From an uncultured Arthrobacter sp. (GTDB lineage Bacteria > Actinomycetota > Actinomycetes > Actinomycetales > Micrococcaceae): a DNA stretch of 64,000 nucleotides. The stretch spans positions 216,542 through 280,541 of the forward strand of contig NZ_CANLXP010000002.1 in assembly GCF_947495145.1 (NCBI RefSeq), read 5' to 3'. Position numbers and translations under genes: made by a program. The notes beneath the pieces were generated by a model. That model worked only from the letters and a program-made list of their open reading frames with translations. It ran no database searches and had not been told where the DNA came from. Each line of letters starts with the position of its first letter. Within the stretch, counting starts at the first letter, position 1. This document shows positions 6,698-16,186 of this stretch, piece after piece.

Positions 6698-9355
6698 ATG
6701 AACACGCAACAGATCCTCGTCGTCGGCGGCGGCCCGGCAGCCCACCGCTTTGTCGAGGCCATGGCGTCCCGCGGACTGGACGGCTTCACCGTCACCGTCC
6801 TCACCGAGGAGAGCTGGCTGCCGTATGACCGGGTTGCCCTCAGCCAGGCACTGCTCGACGACGTCAACCTCACCCTGGGCGAGGCGGCCATGTGGGAGCA
6901 CCCCGCCATCACACTCGCCACTGGCTCCCGGGCCGTCGCGCTGAACCGGGAGGCCCGCACCGTCACCACCGAAGCCGGCGACGTCTACCCCTACGACCAG
7001 CTCGTCCTCGCCACCGGCTCCAATGCCGCACGCCTGCCGCTTCCCGGCATGGAGTCGGCGCACGTGTACCGAACGGTCGACGACGTCCGTACCCTCCGCG
7101 CGGAGGTCACCCGCCTCACGCAGGAGCATGGACGGACCATCAACGCCGTCGTCATCGGCGGAGGGCTGCTGGGCCTCGAAGCGGCGGGCGGTATGCAGTC
7201 CCTCGGCGCCAACGCCGCCGTCATCAACGGTGCTCCCTGGCTCATGAACACCCAGCTGGACCAGGGCGCCGGGCAGGCCCTCGACCGGCTGATCACCGCC
7301 AGGGGACTCACCGTCCACGGCGGCGTCTTCCCGAAGGAATTCGTCCTCGAGGACGGGCGGATGACCGGCGTCGATATGGCCGACGAACGCCGCATCCCGG
7401 CCGACCTCGTGGTCGTCGCGGTCGGCGTCCGGGCCCGCGACGAACTCCCCCGCGACGCCGGGATGACCATGGGTCCGCGCGGCGGCGTGGTGATCGACGA
7501 CGCCTGCGCCACCGAGGATCCGAGTATCTGGGCCATCGGCGAGGTGGCCTGCTTCGAGGGCATGTGCCTCGGCCTCGTGGCGCCGGCGAACACCATGGCG
7601 GAGATCGTCGCGGACCGGCTGCACGGCGGCACCGCCACGTTCCCCGGCTTCGACACCGCCACCAAGCTCAAGCTCTCGGGCGTGGAGGTTGCCAGCTTCG
7701 GTGACGCCTTCGCCAAGACCGAGCACAGCCTCGAGATCGTCTACGCGGACCCGGCGCGCGGGCTCTACCAAAAGGTGGTGGTCACCGACGACGCCAAGAC
7801 CCTTCTCGGCGGCATCTTCGTCGGCGACGCCTCCCCCTACACCGCACTCCGCCCGCTGCTGGGCCGCGAACTGAGCGCGGAGCCGGGCGCCTACCTCTCG
7901 GCGGCCGGCGCAGGCGAGGCACCGGATACCGAACTGCCCGACGACGCCATCCTCTGCTCCTGCAACAACGTCTCTGCCGGCTCCATCCGCGACGTGGTGA
8001 ACGGCTGCGGCACGTGCGAAGGACAGGAACCGGTCCGCGAACTGAGCCCCCTGAAGGGCTGCACCAAGGCCGGCACCGGCTGTGGATCCTGCGTGCCGAT
8101 GCTCAAGAAACTTCTCGAGGGCGAGCTGAAGAAGAGCGGCATCGAGGTCTCCAAGGCGCTGTGCGAGCACTTCGCCATGTCCCGCCCCGAGCTTTTCGAA
8201 GTGGTCCGTGTGCTGGAACTGGACAGCTTCGAGGGCATCATCGAACGCTTCGGTGTCCCCGAATCAGGGCTCCTCGGCTGCGACATCTGCAAGCCGGTCG
8301 TCGGCTCCATCCTCGCCTCCCAGCGCGCTGAGTACGTGCTCGACGGCGGCCGCGGTATCCTGCAGGACACCAATGACCGCGCCCTCGCCAACATGCAGAA
8401 GAACGGCACCTACTCGGTGGTCCCCCGCATTCCCGGCGGCGAGATCACACCGCAGAAGCTCGGCGTCATCGCGAAAGTGGCCCAGGACTTCAACCTGTAC
8501 ACGAAGATCACCGGCGGCCAGCGCATCGACCTGTTCGGCGCAAGGCTTGAGGAGCTCCCGAAGATCTGGAAGATCCTCGTCGAGGCGGGCTTCGAGTCCG
8601 GCCAGGCCTACGGCAAGAGCCTCCGCACCGTGAAGTCCTGCGTCGGATCGACGTGGTGCCGGTTCGGCGTCCAGGATTCGGTGGCGATGGCCATCCAGCT
8701 GGAGCTGCGCTACCGCGGCCTGCGCAGCCCGCACAAGCTGAAGTTCGGCGTCTCCGGCTGTGCCCGCGAGTGCGCGGAGGCCCGGGGCAAGGACGTCGGC
8801 GTCATCGCCACCTCGGACGGCTGGAACCTGTACGTCGGCGGCAACGGCGGCGCGGCGCCCGCGCACGCGCAGCTGCTCGCCAAGGACCTCGACGACGACA
8901 CCCTCATCCGCTACATCGACCGCTACCTCATGTACTACATCCGCACCGCCGACCGGCTGCAGCGCACCGCGGCTTGGCAGGCGGAGCTCGACGGCGGTCT
9001 GAAGCACGTTGAGGACGTCATCATTTCCGACTCGCTCGGCATCGCCGACAACCTCGAATCCGCCATGGCCCGGCACATCGACAACTACGAGGACGAGTGG
9101 GCAGCCACTCTCCAGGACCCCGAGCGCCTGCGCCGGTTCCGCTCCTTCGTCAACGCCCCGCACGAGAAGGACGACTGGATCGCCAACGTCCCCGAACGCG
9201 GCCAGATCCGGCCCGCCACCGACGCCGAACGCGCAACCGCGCAGGGCGGCACCGGGCCGGTGCTGCTCGGCGCGGGGATACCGGTCCGCAGTGGTTCGTC
9301 GGAAGGACTGCCGGAGTCTCGGGAAACAATGGAGACGCTGGAGGCAGCAGAATGA
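6698..9355 (+). CDS. nirB: Nitrite reductase (NADH) large subunit
   Basis: An 885-aa assimilatory NirB that uses NAD(P)H to reduce nitrite to ammonium. Domain order: FAD/NAD flavoprotein part at about 1-390 (ILVVGGGPAAHRFVEA at the N-terminus and VVIGGGLLGLEAAGG for NAD), BFD-like [2Fe-2S] domain at about 415-475 (ILCSCNNVSAGSI and AGTGCGSC), then the sulfite/nitrite reductase half with siroheme-[4Fe-4S] ligands in SCVGSTWCRFG (about 648-655) and SGCARECAEA (about 685-694). The downstream cobA starts inside its stop codon (ATGA) and hemD follows, so enzyme and siroheme supply are translationally coupled. The start ATG at 6698 follows a GCGAAAGG ribosome binding site. Confidence 0.95.
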   Translation: MNTQQILVVGGGPAAHRFVEAMASRGLDGFTVTVLTEESWLPYDRVALSQALLDDVNLTLGEAAMWEHPAITLATGSRAVALNREARTVTTEAGDVYPYDQLVLATGSNAARLPLPGMESAHVYRTVDDVRTLRAEVTRLTQEHGRTINAVVIGGGLLGLEAAGGMQSLGANAAVINGAPWLMNTQLDQGAGQALDRLITARGLTVHGGVFPKEFVLEDGRMTGVDMADERRIPADLVVVAVGVRARDELPRDAGMTMGPRGGVVIDDACATEDPSIWAIGEVACFEGMCLGLVAPANTMAEIVADRLHGGTATFPGFDTATKLKLSGVEVASFGDAFAKTEHSLEIVYADPARGLYQKVVVTDDAKTLLGGIFVGDASPYTALRPLLGRELSAEPGAYLSAAGAGEAPDTELPDDAILCSCNNVSAGSIRDVVNGCGTCEGQEPVRELSPLKGCTKAGTGCGSCVPMLKKLLEGELKKSGIEVSKALCEHFAMSRPELFEVVRVLELDSFEGIIERFGVPESGLLGCDICKPVVGSILASQRAEYVLDGGRGILQDTNDRALANMQKNGTYSVVPRIPGGEITPQKLGVIAKVAQDFNLYTKITGGQRIDLFGARLEELPKIWKILVEAGFESGQAYGKSLRTVKSCVGSTWCRFGVQDSVAMAIQLELRYRGLRSPHKLKFGVSGCARECAEARGKDVGVIATSDGWNLYVGGNGGAAPAHAQLLAKDLDDDTLIRYIDRYLMYYIRTADRLQRTAAWQAELDGGLKHVEDVIISDSLGIADNLESAMARHIDNYEDEWAATLQDPERLRRFRSFVNAPHEKDDWIANVPERGQIRPATDAERATAQGGTGPVLLGAGIPVRSGSSEGLPESRETMETLEAAE

Positions 9356-10479
9356 GCACCGCTGCCGGATCCAAAGTCAACGGCATCGAACTGACGCTGA
9401 ATTGCGCAGGACTGACCGTCCTCATCGCAGGCACGACGACGGCGGCACGCTCCACCGTGCGCCGGTACACCGCCGGTGGAGCTACAGTCCGCCGCATCGC
9501 GACGCCGGCCCAGTTCCACCCGCGCCTGCTGGACAACGTGAGCCTGGCGGTGGTGGTGGAAGGCGCTGCTGCGGACAGGGCTGGAATCGGCAGCGCGATG
9601 CCGGCCAACCCCAGAGCGGACGACGGCGGTCGCCTGGCTGGGCAGGGCTGGGAACCGCTGCGAGACGCCTGCCGCGAGCGCAGGATTCTCACCACCTCCG
9701 AGGAACCAGCCACGTCGGGTGGCCGGGTCACCCTGATCGGCGGTGGACCGGGTGTGGAGGACCTGCTCACGGTGCGGGCGAAGCAGGTGCTACGGGAGGC
9801 CGACGTCGTACTCTTTGACCGGCTGGGACCGTACCGTACCCTGCCGCACCTGGCGCCGGGTGCTGAGCTGATCGACGTCGGGAAGACTCCGGGCCACCAC
9901 CCGGTCAGCCAGACGGACATCGAGAAGCTGATGGTTGCCAGGGCTCGCGAGGGCAAGCACGTGGTGCGGCTCAAGGGCGGCGATCCGTTCGTCTTCGGGC
10001 GGGGCGGTGAAGAGGTCAACACCTGCCTGGCCGAGGGCATTCCGGTGACCACTGTGCCTGGGATCAGTAGTTCCATTGCCGTTCCGGCGGCGGCCGGCAT
10101 TCCGGTCACGTACCGAGGCGTCGCGCATGCGTTTACCGTCATCTCGGGTCATCAACCGCCCACCGACACCGAGCTCGAGGCGCTGGCGAAGCTTGGTGGC
10201 ACTATCGTGGTGCTGATGGGAATCGGGACGCTTCCGCAGTTGACGTCCGGTCTGCGCAAGGCCGGGCTGGCTTCGAGCGTGCCCGTCGCGATTGTCGAGA
10301 AGGGCTACAGCCCCGACCAGCGGACTACCGTCACCAACCTCGGGGAGGCCGTGACTGCGGCGGGGCTGGCGCGCTGCACGTCTCCCGCCGTCGTCGTAAT
10401 CGGTGAAGTGGTGCGGCAACACCGCGATTTTTCCGCAACGCTTGAGCAGGCTTTGGCGCGGCCGCTGGGAGTGTCGTGA
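9352..10479 (+). CDS. cobA: Uroporphyrinogen-III C-methyltransferase (siroheme synthesis) with a vestigial N-terminal domain
   Basis: A 375-aa protein starting at the ATG that overlaps the nirB stop. Residues from about 125 onward are a SUMT-type SAM methyltransferase: VTLIGGGPGVEDLLTVRA, VVLFDRLG, KGGDPFVFGRGGEE and the PGISSSIAVPAAAGIPVTYR stretch. It converts uroporphyrinogen III to precorrin-2 for siroheme. Residues 1-120 resemble the NAD-binding half of CysG/Met8 (LTVLIAGTTTAARSTVRRYTAGGATVRRI) but lack an intact glycine-rich GGGxxA loop, so dehydrogenase/ferrochelatase activity is doubtful. No other precorrin-2 dehydrogenase or ferrochelatase gene is visible in the window. Confidence 0.9.
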   Translation: MSTAAGSKVNGIELTLNCAGLTVLIAGTTTAARSTVRRYTAGGATVRRIATPAQFHPRLLDNVSLAVVVEGAAADRAGIGSAMPANPRADDGGRLAGQGWEPLRDACRERRILTTSEEPATSGGRVTLIGGGPGVEDLLTVRAKQVLREADVVLFDRLGPYRTLPHLAPGAELIDVGKTPGHHPVSQTDIEKLMVARAREGKHVVRLKGGDPFVFGRGGEEVNTCLAEGIPVTTVPGISSSIAVPAAAGIPVTYRGVAHAFTVISGHQPPTDTELEALAKLGGTIVVLMGIGTLPQLTSGLRKAGLASSVPVAIVEKGYSPDQRTTVTNLGEAVTAAGLARCTSPAVVVIGEVVRQHRDFSATLEQALARPLGVS

Positions 10480-11606
10480 TCGTGAGTGCGCCGGTGGCGT
10501 CGGATCTTCCGGCCGAGGGCTCGTTGGCGGGTTTTCGGATCGGTGTGACCTCCGACCGGCGGTCGGGTGACCTCATCGACGCGCTGGAGCGGCGCGGCGC
10601 CACAGTGCTGCACGCGCCCGCGCTGAAGATTGCTCCGGTGGCGGCTGACCTGCCGCTCATTGAGGACACCCGGCAGATCATTGCAGCGCGGCCCGACTAT
10701 GCCGTGGTTACCACGGCGTACGGGTTGCGCCGGTGGTCGGAGGCTGCGGACGCGGCCGGCGTCGGGGAAGCGTTACTGGCGGTGCTCGGCGAGGCGAAGA
10801 TCTATGTCCGTGGGCCGAAGGCGCGCGGGGCGGTGCGTGCAGCCGGGCTGACCGACGTCGGCATCAGCTCGGATGAGACCACGGCGTCCCTGGTGAACAT
10901 GATGCTCGGGCTCGAGCTGCGCGGGAAAACCGTCGCCGTTCAACTCCACGGCTACACCGATTTCCGGCAGCTGGACCGGTTGCGGCAGGCCGGTGCACGT
11001 GTCCTCACTGCGACGCCGTACCGCTGGGTGAAGCCGTCCGGCGCCGATCAGCTGCCGCGGCTCATCGAGGCCGCCTGCAGCGGCGCGCTGGATGTCGTCA
11101 CGTTCACGAGCGCTCCGGCGGTTGACGCGGTGCTGAGCACGGCGTCCGAGATGGGTTGCCGGGACGCCTTCGTGCAGGCGTTGCGCGGGCAGGTGGCGGC
11201 CGCCGTCGTCGGACCGGTGACCGCGCAGCCGCTGGTCGACGCGGGAGTATCGCCGCTGATTCCGGATCGGTACCGCATGGGCGCGCTCATCCGGCTGGTC
11301 GGCGAGTACCTGGGCCAGCACCGCGTGCTGCAGTACCCGAGCCGCTACGGGCTGATCGAACTGCGCGGGAAGAACCTGCGGATTGACGGGAACGCTGTGG
11401 AGCTGGCGCCCGCGCCGATGAGCCTGTTCCGGGCACTGGTTGAGGCGAACGGTGCGGTGCTGTCGCGGGAACAGCTCGCCGGAGTGCTCGCGGGCGATGC
11501 CGGTGAACACGCGCTGGATATGACGATCAGCCGGCTGCGGAAGTCGCTTCCCGAAGCCGCCCTGGTGGCGACGGTGATCAAGCGCGGGTACCGGCTCCAG
11601 CTCTAG
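10476..11606 (+). CDS. Uroporphyrinogen-III synthase fused to a winged-helix DNA-binding domain
   Basis: A 376-aa protein starting at a GTG that overlaps the cobA stop (GTGA). Residues 1 to about 265 are HemD-like (FRIGVTSDRRSGDLIDALERRGATV, VVTTAYGLRRW, VTFTSAPAVDAVL). Residues from about 285 form an OmpR/PhoB-type winged helix (LRIDGNAVELAPAPMSLFRALVEANGAVLSREQLA, ending ATVIKRGYRLQL). Such HemD-wHTH fusions are recurrent in actinobacterial nitrite/siroheme loci. It may close the tetrapyrrole ring, regulate the cluster, or do both. A separate housekeeping hemD is expected elsewhere. Confidence 0.85.
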   Translation: MIVSAPVASDLPAEGSLAGFRIGVTSDRRSGDLIDALERRGATVLHAPALKIAPVAADLPLIEDTRQIIAARPDYAVVTTAYGLRRWSEAADAAGVGEALLAVLGEAKIYVRGPKARGAVRAAGLTDVGISSDETTASLVNMMLGLELRGKTVAVQLHGYTDFRQLDRLRQAGARVLTATPYRWVKPSGADQLPRLIEAACSGALDVVTFTSAPAVDAVLSTASEMGCRDAFVQALRGQVAAAVVGPVTAQPLVDAGVSPLIPDRYRMGALIRLVGEYLGQHRVLQYPSRYGLIELRGKNLRIDGNAVELAPAPMSLFRALVEANGAVLSREQLAGVLAGDAGEHALDMTISRLRKSLPEAALVATVIKRGYRLQL

Positions 11607-11627
11607 CTCGCGCAGCTCCAACCCCCA

Positions 11628-11693
11628 GCGTCGAGTTGGCAGGACACACCCCTTTTGACTAGCTATTCACGGCGTGTCCTGCCAACTCAACGC
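11628..11693. repeat. Palindromic repeat copy 4
   Basis: 20-bp arms with one mismatch (11628-11647 and 11674-11693) around a 26-nt centre that reads almost as the reverse complement of the copy 3 centre. It lies between the convergent hemD-type gene and argP. The argP stop TGA (11687-11689, minus strand) is inside the right arm. Confidence 0.9.
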
Positions 11694-12568
11694 GGGGGCG
11701 GGTGGCGCAGGTGGCGGCTCGCCGTGCGGACGGCGTCGCTGATCCGGTTCAGGCGCTCCGAGTTCAGCGTCCACGTCTGCCAGTGCAGCGGCACGTCGGA
11801 ATGTGCGTCCTTCTCTAGGAGCACCAGGGTCCCGTCGTCGAGATCCGACTCGAGCTGCAGCTCGGGAATCATGCCCCAGCCCAGGCCTGCCCGGAGCGCG
11901 GCGAGGAACGCTTCCGACGACGGTATGAGGTGCCGGGGCGGCGGCTGGCTGACGCCGTGGGACAGCAGGAACCGTTGCTGCAGGTCGTCCTTGGCGTTGA
12001 ACTGAAGCACCGGCAGGCGGGAAAAGTCCGCGCCGTCGTCGTTCTGGAAGCGGTGCTGCAATTCGGGCGTGGCGACCGGCAGGTAGCGCATGTAGCCAAG
12101 GAGTTCGGCGCGGCAGCCGTTGACCGGCGCGGGATCGGAAGTGATGGCCCCAATGACGTCGCCCTGCCGAAGGAGCCTGCTGCTGTGGTCCTGGTCCTCG
12201 ACGCGCAGGTCCAGCGTTGTGTCCGCCCAGCGGCCCGCCTCAGTCAGGACCGGGACAAACCAGGTGGCCAGCGAGTCGGCGTTCACCGCCAGCGGGGTGA
12301 CGGTTCGGGCGGCTTCTCCGTGGCCAAGCGCTGAACGGGTTTCGGCTTCGATGATCTGCACCTGCCGGGCCATGCGCAGCAGCACCGATCCCGCGTCGGT
12401 CGGAGTGCAGGGAGTGCCTCGGCGCACCACGATCTGCCCGACCGACGCTTCGAGCGCCTTGATCCGCTGGCTGACCGCGGACGGAGTAATACGCAGGACG
12501 TCCGCGGCGCCCTCGAATGACTCCTCGTCGATGATCGCTGCAAGTGCCCGCAACTGTTCGAACCGCAT
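11687..12568 (-). CDS. argP: LysR-family regulator, ArgP/LysG type
   Basis: A 293-aa LysR-type regulator. The N-terminal winged helix is RALAAIIDEESFEGAADVLRITPSAVSQRIKALE; the effector domain follows from about residue 90 (TVTPLAVNADSLATWFVPVL). ArgP/LysG proteins sense basic amino acids and activate lysE exporters, and here the divergent neighbour is a LysE-family gene with a 70-bp shared promoter region. Its stop codon is supplied by palindrome copy 4, so the last residue or two may differ from relatives. Confidence 0.9.
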   Translation of the reverse strand: MRFEQLRALAAIIDEESFEGAADVLRITPSAVSQRIKALEASVGQIVVRRGTPCTPTDAGSVLLRMARQVQIIEAETRSALGHGEAARTVTPLAVNADSLATWFVPVLTEAGRWADTTLDLRVEDQDHSSRLLRQGDVIGAITSDPAPVNGCRAELLGYMRYLPVATPELQHRFQNDDGADFSRLPVLQFNAKDDLQQRFLLSHGVSQPPPRHLIPSSEAFLAALRAGLGWGMIPELQLESDLDDGTLVLLEKDAHSDVPLHWQTWTLNSERLNRISDAVRTASRHLRHPPPR

Positions 12569-12638
12569 GAAGTAAATCTAATGCACCTGTAGTTTCTATA
12601 GTTTGTCTACATCATCGCCGCTGTCTAGCGTTGGCGTT

Positions 12639-13235
12639 ATGTTGAGTATCTGGGGCACGGGCCTGCTGACCGGGCTTGCCCTCATCATCGCCATTGGCGC
12701 GCAGAATGCGTTCGTGCTGCGCCAGGGCATTCGCCGCGAACACGTGGGCGTTGTGGTGGTGCTCTGCATCGTGAGCGACGCACTCTTGATCCTCGGCGGC
12801 ACTGCGGGAATCGGTGCGCTGGTGTCCCGCTTCCCCGCCGTCCTCGACATACTGCGCTGGGGTGGCGCGGCCTACCTCACGTGGTGGGCTATCCGCTCAT
12901 TCAGGTCGGCGCTGAAGCCGGCGGCCCTGACGGCGGAGGCGCCGCGGAGCCGCGGCTCAGTCGTCGCCACCACGCTCGCGCTGACCTACCTCAACCCGCA
13001 CGTCTATCTGGACACCGTCGTCCTGCTCGGAAACCTGGCCAACCAGCACGGAGACGGAACGCGGTGGGTGTTCGCGGCCGGCGCCGTCGTCGGAAGCATT
13101 ATCTGGTTCAGCGCGCTCGGCTTCGGAGCCCGCGCGCTCTCGGGAGTGCTGAAAAGCCCACGCACCTGGCGGGTGGTGGACGCGGTCATCGGCGTCGTCA
13201 TGCTGGTTCTTGCGGTCAAATTGATTGTGGGCTGA
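12639..13235 (+). CDS. LysE/ArgO-family amino-acid exporter
   Basis: A 198-aa membrane protein with about six helices. It has LysE landmarks: GAQNAFVLRQGIRREH after the first helix, GGAAYLTWWAIRSFRSA and TYLNPHVYLDTVVLLG. It probably exports lysine or arginine under ArgP control. A TATAGT element at 12597-12602 could be its -10 box; the ATG at 12639 was preferred to the in-frame TTG at 12603 because the latter would fall upstream of the expected transcript start. Confidence 0.88.
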   Translation: MLSIWGTGLLTGLALIIAIGAQNAFVLRQGIRREHVGVVVVLCIVSDALLILGGTAGIGALVSRFPAVLDILRWGGAAYLTWWAIRSFRSALKPAALTAEAPRSRGSVVATTLALTYLNPHVYLDTVVLLGNLANQHGDGTRWVFAAGAVVGSIIWFSALGFGARALSGVLKSPRTWRVVDAVIGVVMLVLAVKLIVG

Positions 13236-13330
13236 GGGCGGCGTCCAGTCCGGTCAGTGCCGACCCGCACACTCCTGCCGCTGACGCTAGGATTAGGGGA
13301 AATACGCCACGCACCAGATCGAGGAGACTC

Positions 13331-13603
13331 ATGGCACACCCGGTAGGCAAGACTCGCGAAGAAGACAACAAACGCCCGGAGCACTCCGGTGAGGGCCACG
13401 GGCTTCAGAACGCGCTCGCTTTCGCTGTGATGCTCATCCTCTTCGCGGGATCCATCTACTCCCTGACGTTCTTTGAGCGCACCAACGTGTGGCCGTTTGC
13501 GGTGTGCCTCACACTTTTCTTCCTGGCGTTCTGGATTCCGCAAACCATCATGGGCCGTTCCGACTCCGGTTACCGGATGGCCAAGGGCGACCGCAAAGCC
13601 TAA
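13331..13603 (+). CDS. Small hypothetical membrane protein
   Basis: A 90-aa protein with a GAGGAG ribosome binding site 5-10 nt before the ATG. A polar N-terminus (KTREEDNKRPEHSGEGHG) is followed by two hydrophobic segments (about 27-47 and 53-72) and a short basic tail. I do not recognise the family beyond its resemblance to unnamed actinobacterial two-helix proteins. It stands alone between lysE and a terminator. Confidence 0.75.
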   Translation: MAHPVGKTREEDNKRPEHSGEGHGLQNALAFAVMLILFAGSIYSLTFFERTNVWPFAVCLTLFFLAFWIPQTIMGRSDSGYRMAKGDRKA

Positions 13604-13627
13604 GCTCAACACCGCACTTTTCACCTT

Positions 13628-13654
13628 CAGGGGGTCCGCCGAAGCGGGCCCCCT
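13628..13654 (+). terminator. Intrinsic terminator-like hairpin
   Basis: CAGGGGGTCCG and CGGGCCCCCTG pair (one G-T wobble) around a short loop, followed by TTT, 25 nt after the small membrane protein gene. Confidence 0.7.
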
Positions 13655-13788
13655 GTTTGCGTCTCAGGGACGGCCCGATCGAATGTTACGCAATGTGACG
13701 CCGGGGAATAAGCACGCGCCGTCGACTGCTGAAATGGATAGCTGCCCGCACCCGGGCACCGAATTCACAGCGTCAAAAGGATACCTCC

Positions 13789-14610
13789 ATGATTTCTCGC
13801 CGTCTTCCGCTGCTCGGCGCCGCGACCGCCATCGTCCTTGCAGTTGCCGGTTGCGGTTCCTCCGCCTCCAACGAAGCCGCCGAAACCGAGTCCACCGGCG
13901 GCACCACTCTCGCTGAGATCCAGGAGTCGGGCGTGCTGACTGTCGGCACCGAGGGCACCTACAAGCCGTTCACTTACCACGAGGGCGGCGCCGGCGAGCT
14001 GACCGGTTACGACGTCGAGGTCATCACCGCCGTCGCGGAGAAGCTCGGCGTTGAAGCGGAGTTCGAAGAGACCCAGTGGGACGCCATCTTCGCGGGCCTC
14101 GAGGCCGGGCGCTTCGACGTCATCGCCAACCAGGTGTCCATCACCCCGGAGCGCGAGGAAGCCTACTCCTTCTCCGAGCCCTACACCTACAGCAATGGCG
14201 TCATCGTGACCTCCGCTGACAACAGCGAAATCTCCTCCTTCGAGGACCTCGACGGCAAGACCACCGCGCAGTCGCTCACCAGCAACTGGTACGAGCTGGC
14301 TGAGGAAAGCGGCGCCCAGGTCGAGGCCGTTGAAGGCTGGGCCCAGTCCGTGACCCTCCTTGAGCAGGGCCGCGTCGACGCCACCATCAACGACGAGCTG
14401 ACCTTCCTCGATTACCAGAAGACCACCCCGAACGAGAGCATCAAGGTCGTAGCGGAGACCGAAGATCAGTCCCGCAGCGCACTGGCATTCCGCCAGGGCA
14501 GCGATGAGCTGGTCGAGGCCGTCAACGAAGCTCTCGAGGAGCTCCGCACCGACGGCACGCTGGCCGAGATCTCCGAGAAGTACTTCGGCGAGGACGTCAG
14601 CGCAGAGTAA
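13789..14610 (+). CDS. Polar amino-acid (cystine-like) ABC transporter substrate-binding lipoprotein
   Basis: A 273-aa extracellular solute-binding protein family 3 member. The signal sequence ends with lipobox AVAGC (Cys22). The mature protein carries GVLTVGTEGTYKPFTYHEG, LTGYDVEVITAVAEKLG, WDAIFAGLEAGRFDVIANQVSITPEREE, as in cystine/polar amino-acid binding proteins. It is followed by a strong hairpin, then the permease and ATPase genes, so it is probably expressed at a higher level than these. Confidence 0.9.
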   Translation: MISRRLPLLGAATAIVLAVAGCGSSASNEAAETESTGGTTLAEIQESGVLTVGTEGTYKPFTYHEGGAGELTGYDVEVITAVAEKLGVEAEFEETQWDAIFAGLEAGRFDVIANQVSITPEREEAYSFSEPYTYSNGVIVTSADNSEISSFEDLDGKTTAQSLTSNWYELAEESGAQVEAVEGWAQSVTLLEQGRVDATINDELTFLDYQKTTPNESIKVVAETEDQSRSALAFRQGSDELVEAVNEALEELRTDGTLAEISEKYFGEDVSAE

Positions 14611-14622
14611 TTAGTACGACGA

Positions 14623-14670
14623 CGGCGGGCACCGGTTGTGAGGCACGCAAGCCTCCTGCGGTGCCCGCCG
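14623..14670 (+). terminator. Hairpin between binding-protein and permease genes
   Basis: CGGCGGGCACCG (14623-14634) pairs perfectly with CGGTGCCCGCCG (14659-14670); TTTGT follows. It probably attenuates or terminates the binding-protein transcript. Confidence 0.75.
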
Positions 14671-14730
14671 TTTGTCTGTGCGTTTTTGGTTCAGCGACCA
14701 CGATCAGCCACTGGGATAGCGTAGGAACTT

Positions 14731-15382
14731 ATGGACATTGACTGGGATCTGGCCCTGACCTCGCTCTGGCCACTTATCCAGGGCGGCCTGATGGGTACCA
14801 TTCCCCTGTCACTGGCGTCCATGGCGCTGGGTCTCGTGTTGGCCTTGCTGGTTGCGCTCATGCGGCTGAGCTCCAACAAGCTGGCATCCGGCATCGCGCG
14901 CGCGTACGTCTCAGTCATCCGAGGTACTCCCCTGCTCGTCCAGCTGTTCGTGATCTTCTACGGGCTGCCCTCCATCGGTCTGACCATCGATCCGTGGCCG
15001 AGCGCCATCATCGCGTTCTCCCTCAATGTGGGCGGCTACGCTGCCGAGATCATCCGGGCAGCGATCCTCTCCGTCCCCCGTGGCCAGTGGGAGGCCGGGC
15101 ACACCATCGGCATGTCCCGCACGCTAGCTCTGCGCCGCATCATTCTGCCGCAGGCCGCGCGGGTATCGGTTCCGCCGCTGTCCAATACGTTTATTTCCCT
15201 GGTGAAGGACAGCTCGCTGGCGTCGCTGATCCTGGTGAGCGAGTTGTTCCGCCAGGCGCAGGAGATCGCCGCATTCAGCCAGCAGTTCATGCTGCTCTAC
15301 ATTGAGGCCGCGGCCGTGTACTGGGTTATCTGTCTTGTCCTTTCGGCTGGGCAGTCCCGACTTGAGAAGAGGCTGGACCGCT

Positions 15383-15396
<14 letters not shown>
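14731..15396 (+). CDS. Polar amino-acid ABC transporter permease
   Basis: A 221-aa His/Glu/Gln/Arg-family permease with about five membrane helices. The cytoplasmic EAA loop reads GQWEAGHTIGMSRTLALRRIILPQA, and the N-terminal part contains YVSVIRGTPLLVQLFVIFYGLP, typical of this family. The 3' end overlaps the ATPase gene by 14 nt. Confidence 0.93.
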
Positions 15397-16153
<757 letters not shown>

Positions 16154-16186
16154 AAGTTCCCTTTTCGGGGCTCCGCAGCGCATGCA

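Noticed and set aside
12603..12638. TTG start for the LysE gene at 12603
   Set aside because: It would lie before or at the transcription start expected from TATAGT at 12597; ATG 12639 gives the family N-terminus.
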